A DNA stretch of 64,000 bases from Microbacterium hydrocarbonoxydans. Lineage in GTDB: Bacteria > Actinomycetota > Actinomycetes > Actinomycetales > Microbacteriaceae. A program made the translations under genes and the position numbers. The number at the start of each line of letters is the position of its first letter. Positions within the stretch are counted from its first letter, which is position 1. The notes beneath the pieces are model-generated. The model searched no databases. It was given only the letters and a program-made list of their open reading frames with translations, and was not told the origin of the DNA. The stretch covers positions 2,852,001 to 2,916,000 of the forward strand of contig NZ_LR882982.1 in the NCBI RefSeq assembly GCF_904831005.1, read 5' to 3'. Shown here piece after piece: positions 21,101 to 29,805 of the stretch.

Positions 21101-21660
21101 CCGAGCTCGATGCGGTCGAGATCGAGTGGCTGCACCGCGCGGCTGCCGCGGACGAGCGCGCATGGGTCGAGGAGTTCGGCACCGTGAGCGACAAGTCGGG
21201 CCTCGGCGTCGAGCGCAACGTGTTCCGCTACCGTCCGGTCGAGGCCGATGTGCGCATCGCCGAGAACACGCCGCTGGTCGACGGCATCCGTGTGATCGCC
21301 GCCGCCCTGCGAAGCGGCAGCCCGTTCACCGTCTCGGCGCCCGCGCTGCCCTCACGGGTCGAGAAGGCGCTGCGCGCGCACGGCGTGGCCGTCTCGCACG
21401 CCAAGGACGCTGCCTGGGTCAAGGGCTACGCGAAGGCGGCGGCGAAGGCCGCGCACAGCTGGAAGCGCCTTCGTCTCGTGGGAGGCGACGCCTCGACCCT
21501 GTTCGAGGCCCTGGGTGGTACGCCGGATGTCGCGGTGTGGTCGCACTCGGTCACCGGTGCCGGACGCATCGAGATGCTGCCGTTCCTGCACGAGCAGGCC
21601 GTGTCGATCACCAATCACCGGTTCGGCAACCCGACGACGCTGTCCGACGGCCTGATCTGA
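18184..21660 (+). CDS. putA: Bifunctional proline dehydrogenase / glutamate-semialdehyde dehydrogenase
   Basis: This 1158-residue enzyme oxidises proline to glutamate in two coupled steps. The FAD-dependent dehydrogenase barrel (about 60-430) includes NLNLLGEAVLGEREAGHRL and DYVSIKVSSVVSQLS. The aldehyde dehydrogenase part (about 490-960) has VTPPWNFPVAIPAGG, the NAD loop, ETSGKNAIIV with the general-base region, and catalytic C755 in GQKCSAAS. A C-terminal tail of about 170 residues follows. No N-terminal ribbon-helix-helix is present, so regulation is external, fitting the divergent LysR gene. Start ATG 18184 follows AAAAAAGG; earlier in-frame ATGs lack family similarity. Confidence 0.96.
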   Translation: MTVAADTTPDTTPRNEDVAALVQRWLAESETHPVEPAAQRLAEVLKDPHGLAFTVGFVDGVMRPEDLGVAGRKLAEISDLTPSLLPGYLRAAIKTGGFWAPKLPGVVVPVARRALRAMVGHLVLDATPSKLGPAIAKLRKTGNRLNLNLLGEAVLGEREAGHRLQGTYDFLARKDVDYVSIKVSSVVSQLSMWSFDEAVADVVEKLTPLYRLAASSEAEGKTKFINLDMEEYRDLDLTIAAFTSILGQPGLENLEAGIVLQAYLPDALSAMQQLQEWAARRRAQGGAPIKVRVVKGANLAMEEVDSKIHDWPLATYGTKQDSDTNYKRVLDWSMTPERLDAVRIGVAGHNLFDIAYTWLLAKARNVTDAVEYEMLLGMATGQAEAVRKDVGQLLLYTPVVNPAEFDVAIAYLVRRLEENASPENFMSAVFELASNPTLLTRERERFERSLAALEADRSVPASHRVQNRAAEAETAADAATTGFHNQPDSDPAIAANRAWGREILARSVDSTLGLDSIALAKVETTDELDGIFAAASAAASAWAARPAAERAAVLHRAGDELAARRGRLIEIMAHEAGKTIAEADPEVSEAIDFAHYYAERALDLENIVGAEFVPSKVTVVTPPWNFPVAIPAGGVLAGLASGSGVIIKPAKLTQRCGAVMVEALWAAGVPRDLLALVDLANRDLGTRLVASPEVDRVILTGAYETAQLFRSFRSDLPLLAETSGKNAIIVTPSADLDLAAADVARSAFGHAGQKCSAASLAILVGSVADSQRFERQLVDAVTSMRVGLPDDPATQMGPIIEPANGKLLTALTTLERGERWLVEPKKLDDEGRQWTPGVKIGVAPGSTTHLTEFFGPVLGIMHAKDLDEAIRLQNAVDYGLTAGIHSLDSTEVATWLDRVEAGNLYVNRGITGAIVQRQPFGGWKRSAVGAGAKAGGPNYLFGLGEWTAAELPAAAAGAAISSPVEALLAAAGSELDAVEIEWLHRAAAADERAWVEEFGTVSDKSGLGVERNVFRYRPVEADVRIAENTPLVDGIRVIAAALRSGSPFTVSAPALPSRVEKALRAHGVAVSHAKDAAWVKGYAKAAAKAAHSWKRLRLVGGDASTLFEALGGTPDVAVWSHSVTGAGRIEMLPFLHEQAVSITNHRFGNPTTLSDGLI

Positions 21661-21682
21661 TCCCGGACTGTGACCGTCTGAA

Positions 21683-21728
21683 CGACGAGGCCCCACCCCG
21701 CAGACGTCTGCGGGGTGGGGCCTCGTCG
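21683..21728. terminator. 46-bp perfect palindrome, bidirectional terminator
   Basis: Each 23-base arm is CGACGAGGCCCCACCCCGCAGAC-like and the centre is AGACGTCT, with no mismatch. It lies between the convergent putA and ABC-permease genes and should stop transcription from both sides. Confidence 0.92.
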
Positions 21729-21750
21729 ATGGAGGGGTGTCCGAGCGACC

Positions 21751-22857
21751 TCAGCCGCGCAGCGCCTCGCCGAGCTTGACCCGCGATCCCATGCGCAGCA
21801 GCGAGTTCTCGTAGATCTTCGCGCCGATCATGATCGCCGCGACGCAGCTGGCGAGCAGGATCACGAGGCTGAGCAGCGGCTCCCACCACTGCGCCTCGCC
21901 GACGAACAGCCGCATCGGCATCCCGACCGGAGCCGAGAACGGCACGTACGACATGATCGTCAGCACCAGCGGGTTGTCGTTGAAGAAGATGACCAGGATG
22001 TACGGCGCCATGATGAGCATCGTGATCGGGGTCGTGGTCGAGCCGATGTCCTCCTGACGCGAGACCATCGATGCGGCAGCGGCGAACAGGGCCGCCAGCA
22101 GGATGAAGCCGAAGAGGAAGAACACGGCGAACCAGATGATCGGCGCACCGAGCGTCGACAGCACCTCTCGTTGCCCCGTGGCTATCAGGCCTATCGTCGC
22201 GACCGCCGCCAGTGCGAGGATCTGCCCCATCGCGAGGATCGTGTTGCCGATCACCTTGCCCGCCAGCAGCGTGCGGGCCGAGATGGTCGACAGCAGGATC
22301 TCGACCACGCGGGTCTGCTTCTCCTCCACGACGCTCTGCGCGATGGTGCCGCCGAAGGTCGCCGCCGCACCCATGAAGACGACTCCGAACGCGATCGCGA
22401 TGAAGTACCGCAGCAGCGGGTTCGTCGTGGCCGGTTCGAGGATCTCGATGTCGGGTGCCTGCGACAGCGCCGACACGAGGCTGGTCGGTGCGTCCTTGAG
22501 AGCGATGATCGTCACCCCGGTCGGGCCGTCGCCGGGAAGCACCGCGGCGTCGACCTTCTCCGATCGCACGAGCTCCTCGGCCGCGGCTTGGTCGGCGACC
22601 TCGGTGATCTCGACCGAGGGGAGAGCCGACACGATCGAGGCCGTCTCAGAGGTCACCGCGACGGGCATCGCATCGGTGTTCTTGCTCGCGAAGCCCCCGA
22701 TCACGATGCCGGCGAGGGCGAGCAGCAGCAGGATGCCGGTGGAGATCAAGAACGCCTTGCTGCGCAGCTTCGACCCGATCTCCCGCTCGGCGACGAGCCA
22801 GATCATCGATGCCTGCGAGGGCGAGCCTGCAGTTCCGGTGGTGTTCGAGGTGCTCAC
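21751..22857 (-). CDS. ABC-2 type exporter permease (NatB-like)
   Basis: The 368-residue membrane protein has one N-terminal helix (FLISTGILLLLALAGIVIGGF), a large extracytoplasmic domain (about 55-180) and five further C-terminal helices. This is the NatB/ABC-2 layout. It starts at GTG 22857, overlapping the ATPase stop (GTGA), so subunits are made in step. With the ATPase it should export ions, drugs or peptides; NatAB in Bacillus exports sodium. Confidence 0.9.
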   Translation of the reverse strand: MSTSNTTGTAGSPSQASMIWLVAEREIGSKLRSKAFLISTGILLLLALAGIVIGGFASKNTDAMPVAVTSETASIVSALPSVEITEVADQAAAEELVRSEKVDAAVLPGDGPTGVTIIALKDAPTSLVSALSQAPDIEILEPATTNPLLRYFIAIAFGVVFMGAAATFGGTIAQSVVEEKQTRVVEILLSTISARTLLAGKVIGNTILAMGQILALAAVATIGLIATGQREVLSTLGAPIIWFAVFFLFGFILLAALFAAAASMVSRQEDIGSTTTPITMLIMAPYILVIFFNDNPLVLTIMSYVPFSAPVGMPMRLFVGEAQWWEPLLSLVILLASCVAAIMIGAKIYENSLLRMGSRVKLGEALRG

Positions 22858-23750
22858 TGGATGACCTCCTTGAAGATCTGGGCGAGGGACGGGTGCTTCG
22901 GCGCGAAGCTCGCGACGTCGCCGCGTTCGACGGCGGTGCGCAGCACGCGCTGCGCGGTGTCGGCGCCGTCGGCGTCGAACAGGGCGTAGCCGCCCTCGAA
23001 GTCGATCACGGTGACTCCCGGCTCGGCGCGCAGCCATCCGGCATCCCCGGCCGAGACGAGCTCGTACCGGCTTCCGGCGTGCTGGGCGCGCAGGCCATCG
23101 CGAGAGCCGGATGCGCGGATCGTGCCCGCCGCGAGGATCACGAGGTCGTCGCACAGCCGCTCGACCACGTCGAGCTGGTGAGAGGAGAACAGGATCGATG
23201 CGCCCCTGGCGGCCGAGGACTGCAGCACGGCGGCGACCACATCGACCGCGAGCGGGTCGAGACCCGAGAACGGCTCGTCGAGGATCAGCACCTCGGGGTC
23301 GTGCACGAGAGCCGCCGCGATCTGAGCGCGCTGCTGATTGCCCAGGGACAGCGACTCGATCGTGTCGTTCAGGCGCTCCTCGAGTCCGAGCTCCGTGAGC
23401 AGCGCGGTGGCACGGGTGGTGGCATCCGACTTGCTGAAGCCGTGCAGGCGAGCGAGGTACACGATCTGCTCGAGCACCTTCATCTTCGGGTACAGGCCTC
23501 GTTCCTCGGGCATGTAGCCGAAGTGGCGGCGGTCGGCGCTCGACAGCGCGCGGCCGTCGAGTTCGACGCTGCCCCCGTCGGAGCCGAGCAGCCCGAGGAC
23601 GATGCGCATGGTGGTGGTCTTGCCTGCGCCGTTGCCGCCGACGAACCCGGTGAGGCGCCCCGGCGCCACCTCGAACGAGACGTCGTCGAGCACACGCCGC
23701 GAGCCGTAGCTCTTGGTGATGCCGCTCAGAACGAGCTTTCCTGTGGTCAT
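22854..23750 (-). CDS. ABC exporter ATP-binding subunit (NatA-like)
   Basis: The 298-residue protein has Walker A GGNGAGKTTT, Q-loop region GYMPEERGLYPKM, a variant signature SLGNQQRAQIAAAL (LSGGQ-type), Walker B VLILDEPFSGLDP and the switch His in FSSHQLDVVE. The extra C-terminal domain ending FKEVIQ is usual in NatA-type exporters. ATG 23750 has TAGCGT 6 bases upstream, so it is leaderless. First gene of a two-gene unit with the permease. Confidence 0.93.
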   Translation of the reverse strand: MTTGKLVLSGITKSYGSRRVLDDVSFEVAPGRLTGFVGGNGAGKTTTMRIVLGLLGSDGGSVELDGRALSSADRRHFGYMPEERGLYPKMKVLEQIVYLARLHGFSKSDATTRATALLTELGLEERLNDTIESLSLGNQQRAQIAAALVHDPEVLILDEPFSGLDPLAVDVVAAVLQSSAARGASILFSSHQLDVVERLCDDLVILAAGTIRASGSRDGLRAQHAGSRYELVSAGDAGWLRAEPGVTVIDFEGGYALFDADGADTAQRVLRTAVERGDVASFAPKHPSLAQIFKEVIQ

Positions 23751-23865
23751 GCCCTCACGCTATGGCGCGGGGCGGGACCGCGGCATCCCCCCTGTGGCGG
23801 ATCTGCCGAGGCAGGGGTCGGATGCGGCGCGTCCCCCGTGCGGCGGAGGCAGGCTGCCGCTGCGC

Positions 23866-25044
23866 TCAGCCCAGGAAGAGGAACGCGAAGATGCCGAGCG
23901 CGAAGGGCGCGGTCGTGACGACGAACACGACGGCGAGGATGATGCCCACGACCAGCCACGGGCTGCGGCGACGAAGGCGCTGGCCGGGCGGAGCGACGCC
24001 GGGCGGCGGGGTGAGCACGCCGGGAGGGGTGGCGAACGGCAGGGCGGGAGAGTTCGGCGCCGCCGTCGCCGCAGCAGCCGGATGCTGCACCGCGAGACGC
24101 AACCTGTCGTCGCGCCACCGTGCCCACTGATCGAGCTTGGTGAGCAGTGCGCCTACGGCGCCGAACAGCCATGCCCACGTCGCGGGGTCGAGCGTCGACA
24201 CTTCGCGTCGCGCATAGAGGAAGAGCCAGTCGTCGACGATCTCGACGTCGAGCTCGGCCGCGTGATCTATGAAGCGCGCCATGACGTCGGGCGTGAACAG
24301 ATAGAGCGCGTCGGCCTCGTAACCGGCCGGGCAGTACAGGGCGAAGTACTGGTCGAAGTCGCCCTCGAGCGAGAGCCGCTGGTCGCGGGTGAACGTGGCG
24401 GCGAGCGTGCTGCCGAGAGTGTTGTTGCCCAGTGCATCGAGCACGATGTTCGGCAGCGGCACATCGAGCTTGACGGCGACGTATCCCCACCGATGAGTCG
24501 TCGTCTGCTTGCCGTTGCTGGTCGTGTACTGGTAGTTGCCGAACTCGACGAACCGCGGCTCGACGCCGCGCAGCACGTCGGTCGACATGCGGCTCGATCC
24601 GCTCGAGAAGATCATGCCGGGCAGGGGAGGAGCGTCGATGCGCTCGAGGTAGGTCATCGCGTTGGCCTGAGCGAACCGCGAGAGGCGGAAGCGGGTGAGA
24701 GTGCGCAGGCGGATGCTGCGGCGCACCAGCATCACGATGCCGACGACGAGTGCGGCGAAGAACGCCAGGCCGAGGAGGGCGGCGACGGCGACCCCCGCAT
24801 CCTGACCGACCGCGTAGCCGAGTCCGAGGACCATGATGCCGATCACCGGAACCACGCAGAGCGCCGCGAACCCGACGCCGACCCACGCCACGACCCGGCC
24901 GGCCGAGGTCGGGTGAGCAGTGCGCTGTGCGCGGGCGAAGGCGTCGACCTCGGCCGGGTTCACGGGGTCGAGCAGCGGGCGCGCATCGAAGAACCCGGTC
25001 GGGGCGCCGCGCGGCGGCACAGGAGCGGGCGAGGGAACGGTCAC
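23866..25044 (-). CDS. Large membrane protein of unknown function
   Basis: The 392-residue protein has a Pro-rich cytosolic N-terminus, two helices (about 49-75 and 84-106), then a soluble domain of about 230 residues. That domain has a beta-rich core (FVEFGNYQYTTSNGKQTTTHRWGYVAV). A Pro-rich linker leads to a final helix (WLVVGIILAVVFVVTTAPFAL). It recalls DUF3137-type proteins, but I cannot be sure. Start GTG 25044 has TACCGT 6 bases upstream. Confidence 0.75.
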   Translation of the reverse strand: MTVPSPAPVPPRGAPTGFFDARPLLDPVNPAEVDAFARAQRTAHPTSAGRVVAWVGVGFAALCVVPVIGIMVLGLGYAVGQDAGVAVAALLGLAFFAALVVGIVMLVRRSIRLRTLTRFRLSRFAQANAMTYLERIDAPPLPGMIFSSGSSRMSTDVLRGVEPRFVEFGNYQYTTSNGKQTTTHRWGYVAVKLDVPLPNIVLDALGNNTLGSTLAATFTRDQRLSLEGDFDQYFALYCPAGYEADALYLFTPDVMARFIDHAAELDVEIVDDWLFLYARREVSTLDPATWAWLFGAVGALLTKLDQWARWRDDRLRLAVQHPAAAATAAPNSPALPFATPPGVLTPPPGVAPPGQRLRRRSPWLVVGIILAVVFVVTTAPFALGIFAFLFLG

Positions 25045-25104
25045 GCGTCCACGGTAGCCGAGGGCGCACGGTGCGGCGCGGTGTCGGCGACGTGTCAGCG
25101 GGTG

Positions 25105-26301
25105 TCAGCGGCGCCCGGCGTGCAGTGCCGTGCGAACCAGCAGCCCCGCCACGAGCGCCCAGAACGCGGCGCTCACGCCGAGCAGCGAGATGCCCGATGC
25201 GGCGACGAGGAATGTCACGACCGCGGGAATCCGCTCACCAGGATCGTCGATGGCCTGCTGCACCGACGATCCGAAGGCCGCGAACAGTGCGAGACCGGCG
25301 ACAGCGGGGATGACGGCTTCGGGGGCGAGCAGCACGAGAGCCGCGAACCCGGCCGAGAAGCCGCCGAGCACGAGGTACGAGACTCCGGTCGAGACACCCG
25401 CGAGCCACCGCCTCTTCGGATCGGGGTCGGCATCGGGTGACGCTGCGAGAGCGGCGCTGATGGCGGCGAGGTTGATCGCATGGCCTCCCGCGGTCGCGCC
25501 GAGGGCCGTTCCGACGCCGGTCACGAGCATGGCCGGACGCCAGGGAACCTCGTAGCCGAAGCTGCGCATGATCGCGATGCCCGGCACGTTCTGCGACGCC
25601 ATCGTGACGATGAAGAGAGGCAGGGCGATGCCGACGAGCGCTCCGACGGTGAACGTGGGTGCGGTGAACTCGGCGTGGGGGAGCAGCAGACCGGGGTCCA
25701 CCGGCGCCCCCGCCTGCACCAGCGAGACGGTGACGACGATCGCCGCGGCGACGAAAGCCAGCGGCACGGCCCAGCGCGGGGCGAACCGCGCGAAGATCAG
25801 CCAGGTCAGCACGACGGGCACGACGCCCCAGGGGTTCGTGACGAGCCCGCTGATCGGGGCGAGGCACAGAGGCAGCAGCACTCCGGCGAGCATCGCCTGC
25901 GCGATCGAGGGAGGGATGCGCGCGATCACCCCGCCGAGTGCCGGCCAGACGGCTGTGAGCAGCATCAGCGCCGCCGTGACGAGGAAGGCGCCGACCGCTG
26001 CCGACCACCCGCCGTCGACGATGCCGGTCGCGGCGAGCAGGGCCGCGCCGGGCGTCGACCAGGCGACCGTGATCGGCATCCGATACCGCCACGCCAGCAC
26101 GATGCATGCGAGCCCCATCGTGAGGCTGACGGCCAGCAGACCGCTGGCCGCCTGTGCGGGCGAGGCGCCGACGGCGGTGAGTCCCGTGAGCACGACGGCG
26201 AACGAGCTCGTGAACCCGACGAGCGCCGTGACGATGCCGGCCACGATCGGGCGCGACACGGGAGCAGAAGGTGCAGGAACGGCGGGTGCGGGAGCAGACA
26301 C
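25105..26301 (-). CDS. BenE-family benzoate/aromatic-acid transporter
   Basis: The 398-residue protein has about 12 hydrophobic helices and the BenE pattern: GFTSSFAVVLTGLTAVGAS near the start, ITVAWSTPGAALLA in helix 3, TMASQNVPGIAIMRSFGY and GGHAINLAAISAAL. BenE proteins import benzoate by proton symport, and this substrate is assumed from the family. GTG 26301 is chosen because TACTCT lies exactly 6 bases upstream; ATG 26304 would leave only 3. No aromatic-degradation genes are adjacent. Confidence 0.88.
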   Translation of the reverse strand: MSAPAPAVPAPSAPVSRPIVAGIVTALVGFTSSFAVVLTGLTAVGASPAQAASGLLAVSLTMGLACIVLAWRYRMPITVAWSTPGAALLAATGIVDGGWSAAVGAFLVTAALMLLTAVWPALGGVIARIPPSIAQAMLAGVLLPLCLAPISGLVTNPWGVVPVVLTWLIFARFAPRWAVPLAFVAAAIVVTVSLVQAGAPVDPGLLLPHAEFTAPTFTVGALVGIALPLFIVTMASQNVPGIAIMRSFGYEVPWRPAMLVTGVGTALGATAGGHAINLAAISAALAASPDADPDPKRRWLAGVSTGVSYLVLGGFSAGFAALVLLAPEAVIPAVAGLALFAAFGSSVQQAIDDPGERIPAVVTFLVAASGISLLGVSAAFWALVAGLLVRTALHAGRR

Positions 26302-26336
26302 CATCAGAGAGTATCGATGACCCCGAGCTGTTCGAG

Positions 26337-27041
26337 CTAGGCCAATCCCATTCGGTGAGCCAGCACCACGGCCTGCACGCGGTCGCGGGCGCCGAGCTTC
26401 TGCAGGATGCGCGAGACGTGCGTCTTCACGGTCGCCTCGCCGATGAACAGGGCACTCGCGATCTCGGCGTTGCTGCGGGCATCCGCGAGCAGGGCCAGCA
26501 CCTCTGCCTCGCGCTCGGTGAGCGGCTCGGGCAGTACGACAGGGGCTGCGGCGGCAGGCATCGGAGCCTGGTGCGGTGACGACGCAGCCGAAGGGGCGGA
26601 TGCCGTCGCGAACCGCGCCAGCACCCGACGAGTCACCTCGGGTGCCAGCATGCCGTCGCCCGCAGCGAGAGCGCGCACGGCGGCCAGCAGGTCTTCGGGC
26701 CCGGCGTTCTTCAGCAGGAAGCCGCTGGCCCCGGCATCCAGCGCCTGGTACAGGTAATCGTCTCGGTCGAAGGTCGTGATGATCGCGATCGCCGCCGAGA
26801 TCTCAGGGTCGGAGACGATGCGCCGGGTCGCCTCGATGCCGTCCATGTCGGGCATCTGCACGTCCATCGTGATCACGTCGGGACGCAGCTCGGTGGCCCG
26901 GGCGACGGCCTCGGCGCCCGTGGCGGCCTCGCCGACGACGGTGATGTCGGCCTGCGTGTCGAGGATCGTGCGGAACCCGGCGCGGAGCATCGCGTGATCG
27001 TCGACGAGCAGCACGCGGATCGGAGCGGAGGTGTCGGTCAT
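26337..27041 (-). CDS. NarL/LuxR-type response regulator
   Basis: The 234-residue protein has a receiver domain (1-120) with phospho-acceptor Asp in DVITMDVQMPDMDG, acidic pair DDH near residue 16, and switch Thr/Lys positions (ITTFDR, FLLKNAGPEDLL). The LuxR helix-turn-helix (about 175-230) has LTEREAEVLALLADARSNAEIASALFIGEATVKTHVSRILQKLGARDR. It is coupled to the kinase by an ATGA overlap. Targets are unknown. Confidence 0.95.
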   Translation of the reverse strand: MTDTSAPIRVLLVDDHAMLRAGFRTILDTQADITVVGEAATGAEAVARATELRPDVITMDVQMPDMDGIEATRRIVSDPEISAAIAIITTFDRDDYLYQALDAGASGFLLKNAGPEDLLAAVRALAAGDGMLAPEVTRRVLARFATASAPSAASSPHQAPMPAAAAPVVLPEPLTEREAEVLALLADARSNAEIASALFIGEATVKTHVSRILQKLGARDRVQAVVLAHRMGLA

Positions 27042-28333
27042 CGCGTGGCGCTGCTCTCATCGAGGCTCCGAGAGCCGTCGGTCGGTCGTGCAGAGTCGTC
27101 GAGTGGCACCCGGGCACGCACGCGCAGCCCGCCCGACGGTCGAGGAGTCACCTCGAGGGTTCCTCCCGAGGCCGCCGCGCGCTCGCGCATCCCGAGCTGG
27201 CCGAGACCCGGTCGCAGCGCCGCCACCGAGCGTCCGGTGTTCACGACCTCGACCTCGACGCCGGTGTCGTCGTAGCGCACCCGCACGTCGGCCATCGCGC
27301 CCACGCCGGCGTGCCGGCGGGCGTTCGTCAGCGACTCCTGTGCGATGCGGTAGAGATTGACGGCGACGAGTGACGGAACCGGCAGCGGTTCGCCGATCAC
27401 GGCGTAGTCGGTGGGCAGCCCCGCCTCGGTCGACGCGGTCGCCAGCTCGGCGATGTCGTCGAGGGTCACGGTCGACGAGGCATCCGTCGTCTCGCCGCCC
27501 GGCGTGCGGAGGGTCTCGAGCAGTTGCCGCAGTTCGTGGATCGCGTCGCGCGCCGAACCTTCGATGCCCGTCAGGATCCCCTTCGCCCTGTCGGGATCCT
27601 GGTCGATCACGAGCCGTGCCGCGCCCGCCTGCACGCCCATGACCGACACGTGGTGTGCGACGACGTCGTGCAGCTCGCGGGCGATGCGCACGCGGTCGAG
27701 AGCGACGGCCTGTGCGGCCGTGACCTCGCGCTGCTGCTCGAGCTCGGCTGTGCGCTCTTCGAGCACCGAGCGCTCCTGCGCCGCATGCCACGAACGCTCG
27801 CCGAAGTAGTACGCCCCGGCGAAGTAGAGCACGTTCAGCAGCAGTTGGATGAGCATGAACGCCAGATAGGGCGAGAGGAGGCCCGCGGCGACCTCGGCCT
27901 TCTCGGCCTCGTCGATCGCCTCGTGGTACATCGTGATCAGCAGCCAGATGAACATGCCGACGATGATCGCGACCCGCACGATCATCGCCGCGCGGCGGTC
28001 GTTCATCCACGCGCCGACCGTATAGAGCGACACGAACATCGCGATGTTGCCGACGTAGATCTCGGGCACCTGGAAGGTGATGGCGAGAAAGTACGCCAGG
28101 CACACGGTGATCGCGACGGCGGCCGGCCAGCGTCGACGCCATCCGAGCGGTGCGGTGACCGCGAGGGCGTAGACGAGCGCCGTCCATTCGGGTGCCCTGG
28201 TGTCGCCGTACATCTCGGCGACCGTCGACAGGGCTGCACTGAGGATCGCGCCCACGAACATGACGGCGGCCAGCACCAGGTCGCCCCGCTGCTCGCGGGC
28301 GGTGGGCGTGCGGATGAACGGCGCGGCGGGCAT
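27038..28333 (-). CDS. Membrane sensor histidine kinase, HisKA_3 family
   Basis: Starting from ATG 28333 it has 431 residues. It shows about five transmembrane helices (20-185), a short coiled coil, then the HisKA_3 box RIARELHDVVAHHVSVM with the phosphorylated His in ELHD. The HATPase domain has NLYRIAQESLTNARRHAG and GLGQLGMRERAAASGG. No periplasmic domain is seen, so it probably senses a membrane or intramembrane signal, like DesK/LiaS kinases. TACGGT lies 6 bases before the ATG (leaderless). Longer upstream in-frame extension has no similarity and was rejected. Confidence 0.94.
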   Translation of the reverse strand: MPAAPFIRTPTAREQRGDLVLAAVMFVGAILSAALSTVAEMYGDTRAPEWTALVYALAVTAPLGWRRRWPAAVAITVCLAYFLAITFQVPEIYVGNIAMFVSLYTVGAWMNDRRAAMIVRVAIIVGMFIWLLITMYHEAIDEAEKAEVAAGLLSPYLAFMLIQLLLNVLYFAGAYYFGERSWHAAQERSVLEERTAELEQQREVTAAQAVALDRVRIARELHDVVAHHVSVMGVQAGAARLVIDQDPDRAKGILTGIEGSARDAIHELRQLLETLRTPGGETTDASSTVTLDDIAELATASTEAGLPTDYAVIGEPLPVPSLVAVNLYRIAQESLTNARRHAGVGAMADVRVRYDDTGVEVEVVNTGRSVAALRPGLGQLGMRERAAASGGTLEVTPRPSGGLRVRARVPLDDSARPTDGSRSLDESSATR

Positions 28334-28553
28334 TCCTCCACCGTACGGGGGCGCGGATGCGGCGGCATCCCCCGCGCGACGGATCGTCAGCCCCCTCTCG
28401 CGCCCGTGAGGGGAGGCCTTTCGCGCGACGGGCGGAGGTTTCGCAGCCCGGCATCCGCCCATCGCCGAGCTCTCCGCCCGACGCGGGTGCACGCGGCACA
28501 CCGTGCACGCGGCAACCGCGTCAGCCCCAGCTCGCACCCTGCAAGAATCGAGC

Positions 28554-29750
28554 GTGACCTCGACGCCCCCTGCGAATGCCGCGCCGCGCCTCGCCCCCCT
28601 GTATCTCGCAGGCTTCACCACGGCGTTCGGCGCGCACGGGATCGCCGCGGCCCTCGGCGCCGAGACCGACGACATCGGATGGACGCTGTTCGCGTTCGGC
28701 CTGACCCTCGCGCTGTACGACCTCGCCGAGGTGCTGCTCAAGCCGCTGTTCGGAGCATTGAGCGACCGTGTCGGCGTGCGTCCCGTCATCATCGGTGGGC
28801 TTCTCGCGTTCTCTGTCTTCTCTGTGGTCGGGGCCGTCGTGCCGGGGATGCTCGGCCTCGTGATCGGCCGTTTCGGCCAGGGTGCCGCCGCCTCTGCGTT
28901 CTCGCCGTCATCGTCTGCGGCAGTGGCGAGGCTCACCGACGATGCGAGCCGCGGCCGATACTTCGGTCGCTACGGATCGTGGAAGAGCCTCGGCTATGCC
29001 CTCGGTCCGCTGATCGGAGCTGTGCTCGTCGTGTGGGGCGGGATGCCCGCGCTGTTCTGGGCGCTCGCGGTACTGGGCCTCATCGCGGCGGGCTGGGTGG
29101 CCGTGGCCGTGCCGAGGGTGCCGGTGCTGCCTCGCAGACGGGTGACGCTCGTCGACCTCGGCCGCGAGCTCACCGAACGCGGGTTCCTCGTGCCGACGCT
29201 CGTGCTCGCTGCCACCACCGGCGCGCTGGCCGTGGCCGTCGGCTTCCTCCCGCTGCTCGGGCGACAGGCCGGACTCGACACGGTGTGGAGCATGGCGATC
29301 GTCACGGTGCTCGCGATCGCGTCGAGCGTGGCGCAGCCGTTCGTCGGCGCCGCGCACGATCGCGGGCGCGTGTCGGTGCGCACCGCCGCGGTGGGCGGGC
29401 TCGCGCTCATCGCCCTGGGCATCGCGCTCGCCGCGGTCAGCGATCATCCCGTGGCACTCGTCGCCACCGCGCTGCTGGTGGGGGTGGGTGTCGGCACCGC
29501 GACTCCGGTCGCGTTCTCGTATCTCGCGGCATCCACCCCGCCGGAGCGGATGGGACGCACCATGGGCAGCGCCGAACTCGGGCGCGAGCTCGGAGATGCC
29601 GGTGGGCCGCTCGTCGCCGGAGCGGTGGCGACCGCATCCGTCCCCGGCATCGGACTCGGAGTCGTCGCGGCTCTGACGGCCGGGGCCGGCGCACTCGCGC
29701 TCGTGGGGCTGCGCACGCGTGCGGTGTCAGCCGCCCCCGAGCGGTCTTGA
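28554..29750 (+). CDS. MFS transporter
   Basis: The 398-residue protein has about 12 hydrophobic helices. The loop 2-3 motif LFGALSDRVGVRPV matches the MFS motif A (GxLsDrxGrr). The N-terminus LAPLYLAGFTTAFGAHGIAAALG is short, as in drug or sugar efflux MFS proteins. GTG 28554 is chosen because AAGAAT precedes it by 5 bases (near-leaderless pattern) and the upstream extension is low-similarity. It is divergent from the two-component system across a 220-bp gap, which could place it under that regulator. Substrate unknown. Confidence 0.85.
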   Translation: MTSTPPANAAPRLAPLYLAGFTTAFGAHGIAAALGAETDDIGWTLFAFGLTLALYDLAEVLLKPLFGALSDRVGVRPVIIGGLLAFSVFSVVGAVVPGMLGLVIGRFGQGAAASAFSPSSSAAVARLTDDASRGRYFGRYGSWKSLGYALGPLIGAVLVVWGGMPALFWALAVLGLIAAGWVAVAVPRVPVLPRRRVTLVDLGRELTERGFLVPTLVLAATTGALAVAVGFLPLLGRQAGLDTVWSMAIVTVLAIASSVAQPFVGAAHDRGRVSVRTAAVGGLALIALGIALAAVSDHPVALVATALLVGVGVGTATPVAFSYLAASTPPERMGRTMGSAELGRELGDAGGPLVAGAVATASVPGIGLGVVAALTAGAGALALVGLRTRAVSAAPERS

Positions 29751-29805
29751 CGACGAGAGGTTCTTTCGCGAGCATGCTTGCGACAGCATCGACAGAGGAG
29801 TCACC

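Noticed and set aside
18109-21135. 1008-codon minus-strand frame opposite putA
   Set aside because: Same explanation: shadow of putA third-position GC bias, low-complexity composition, no start signal.
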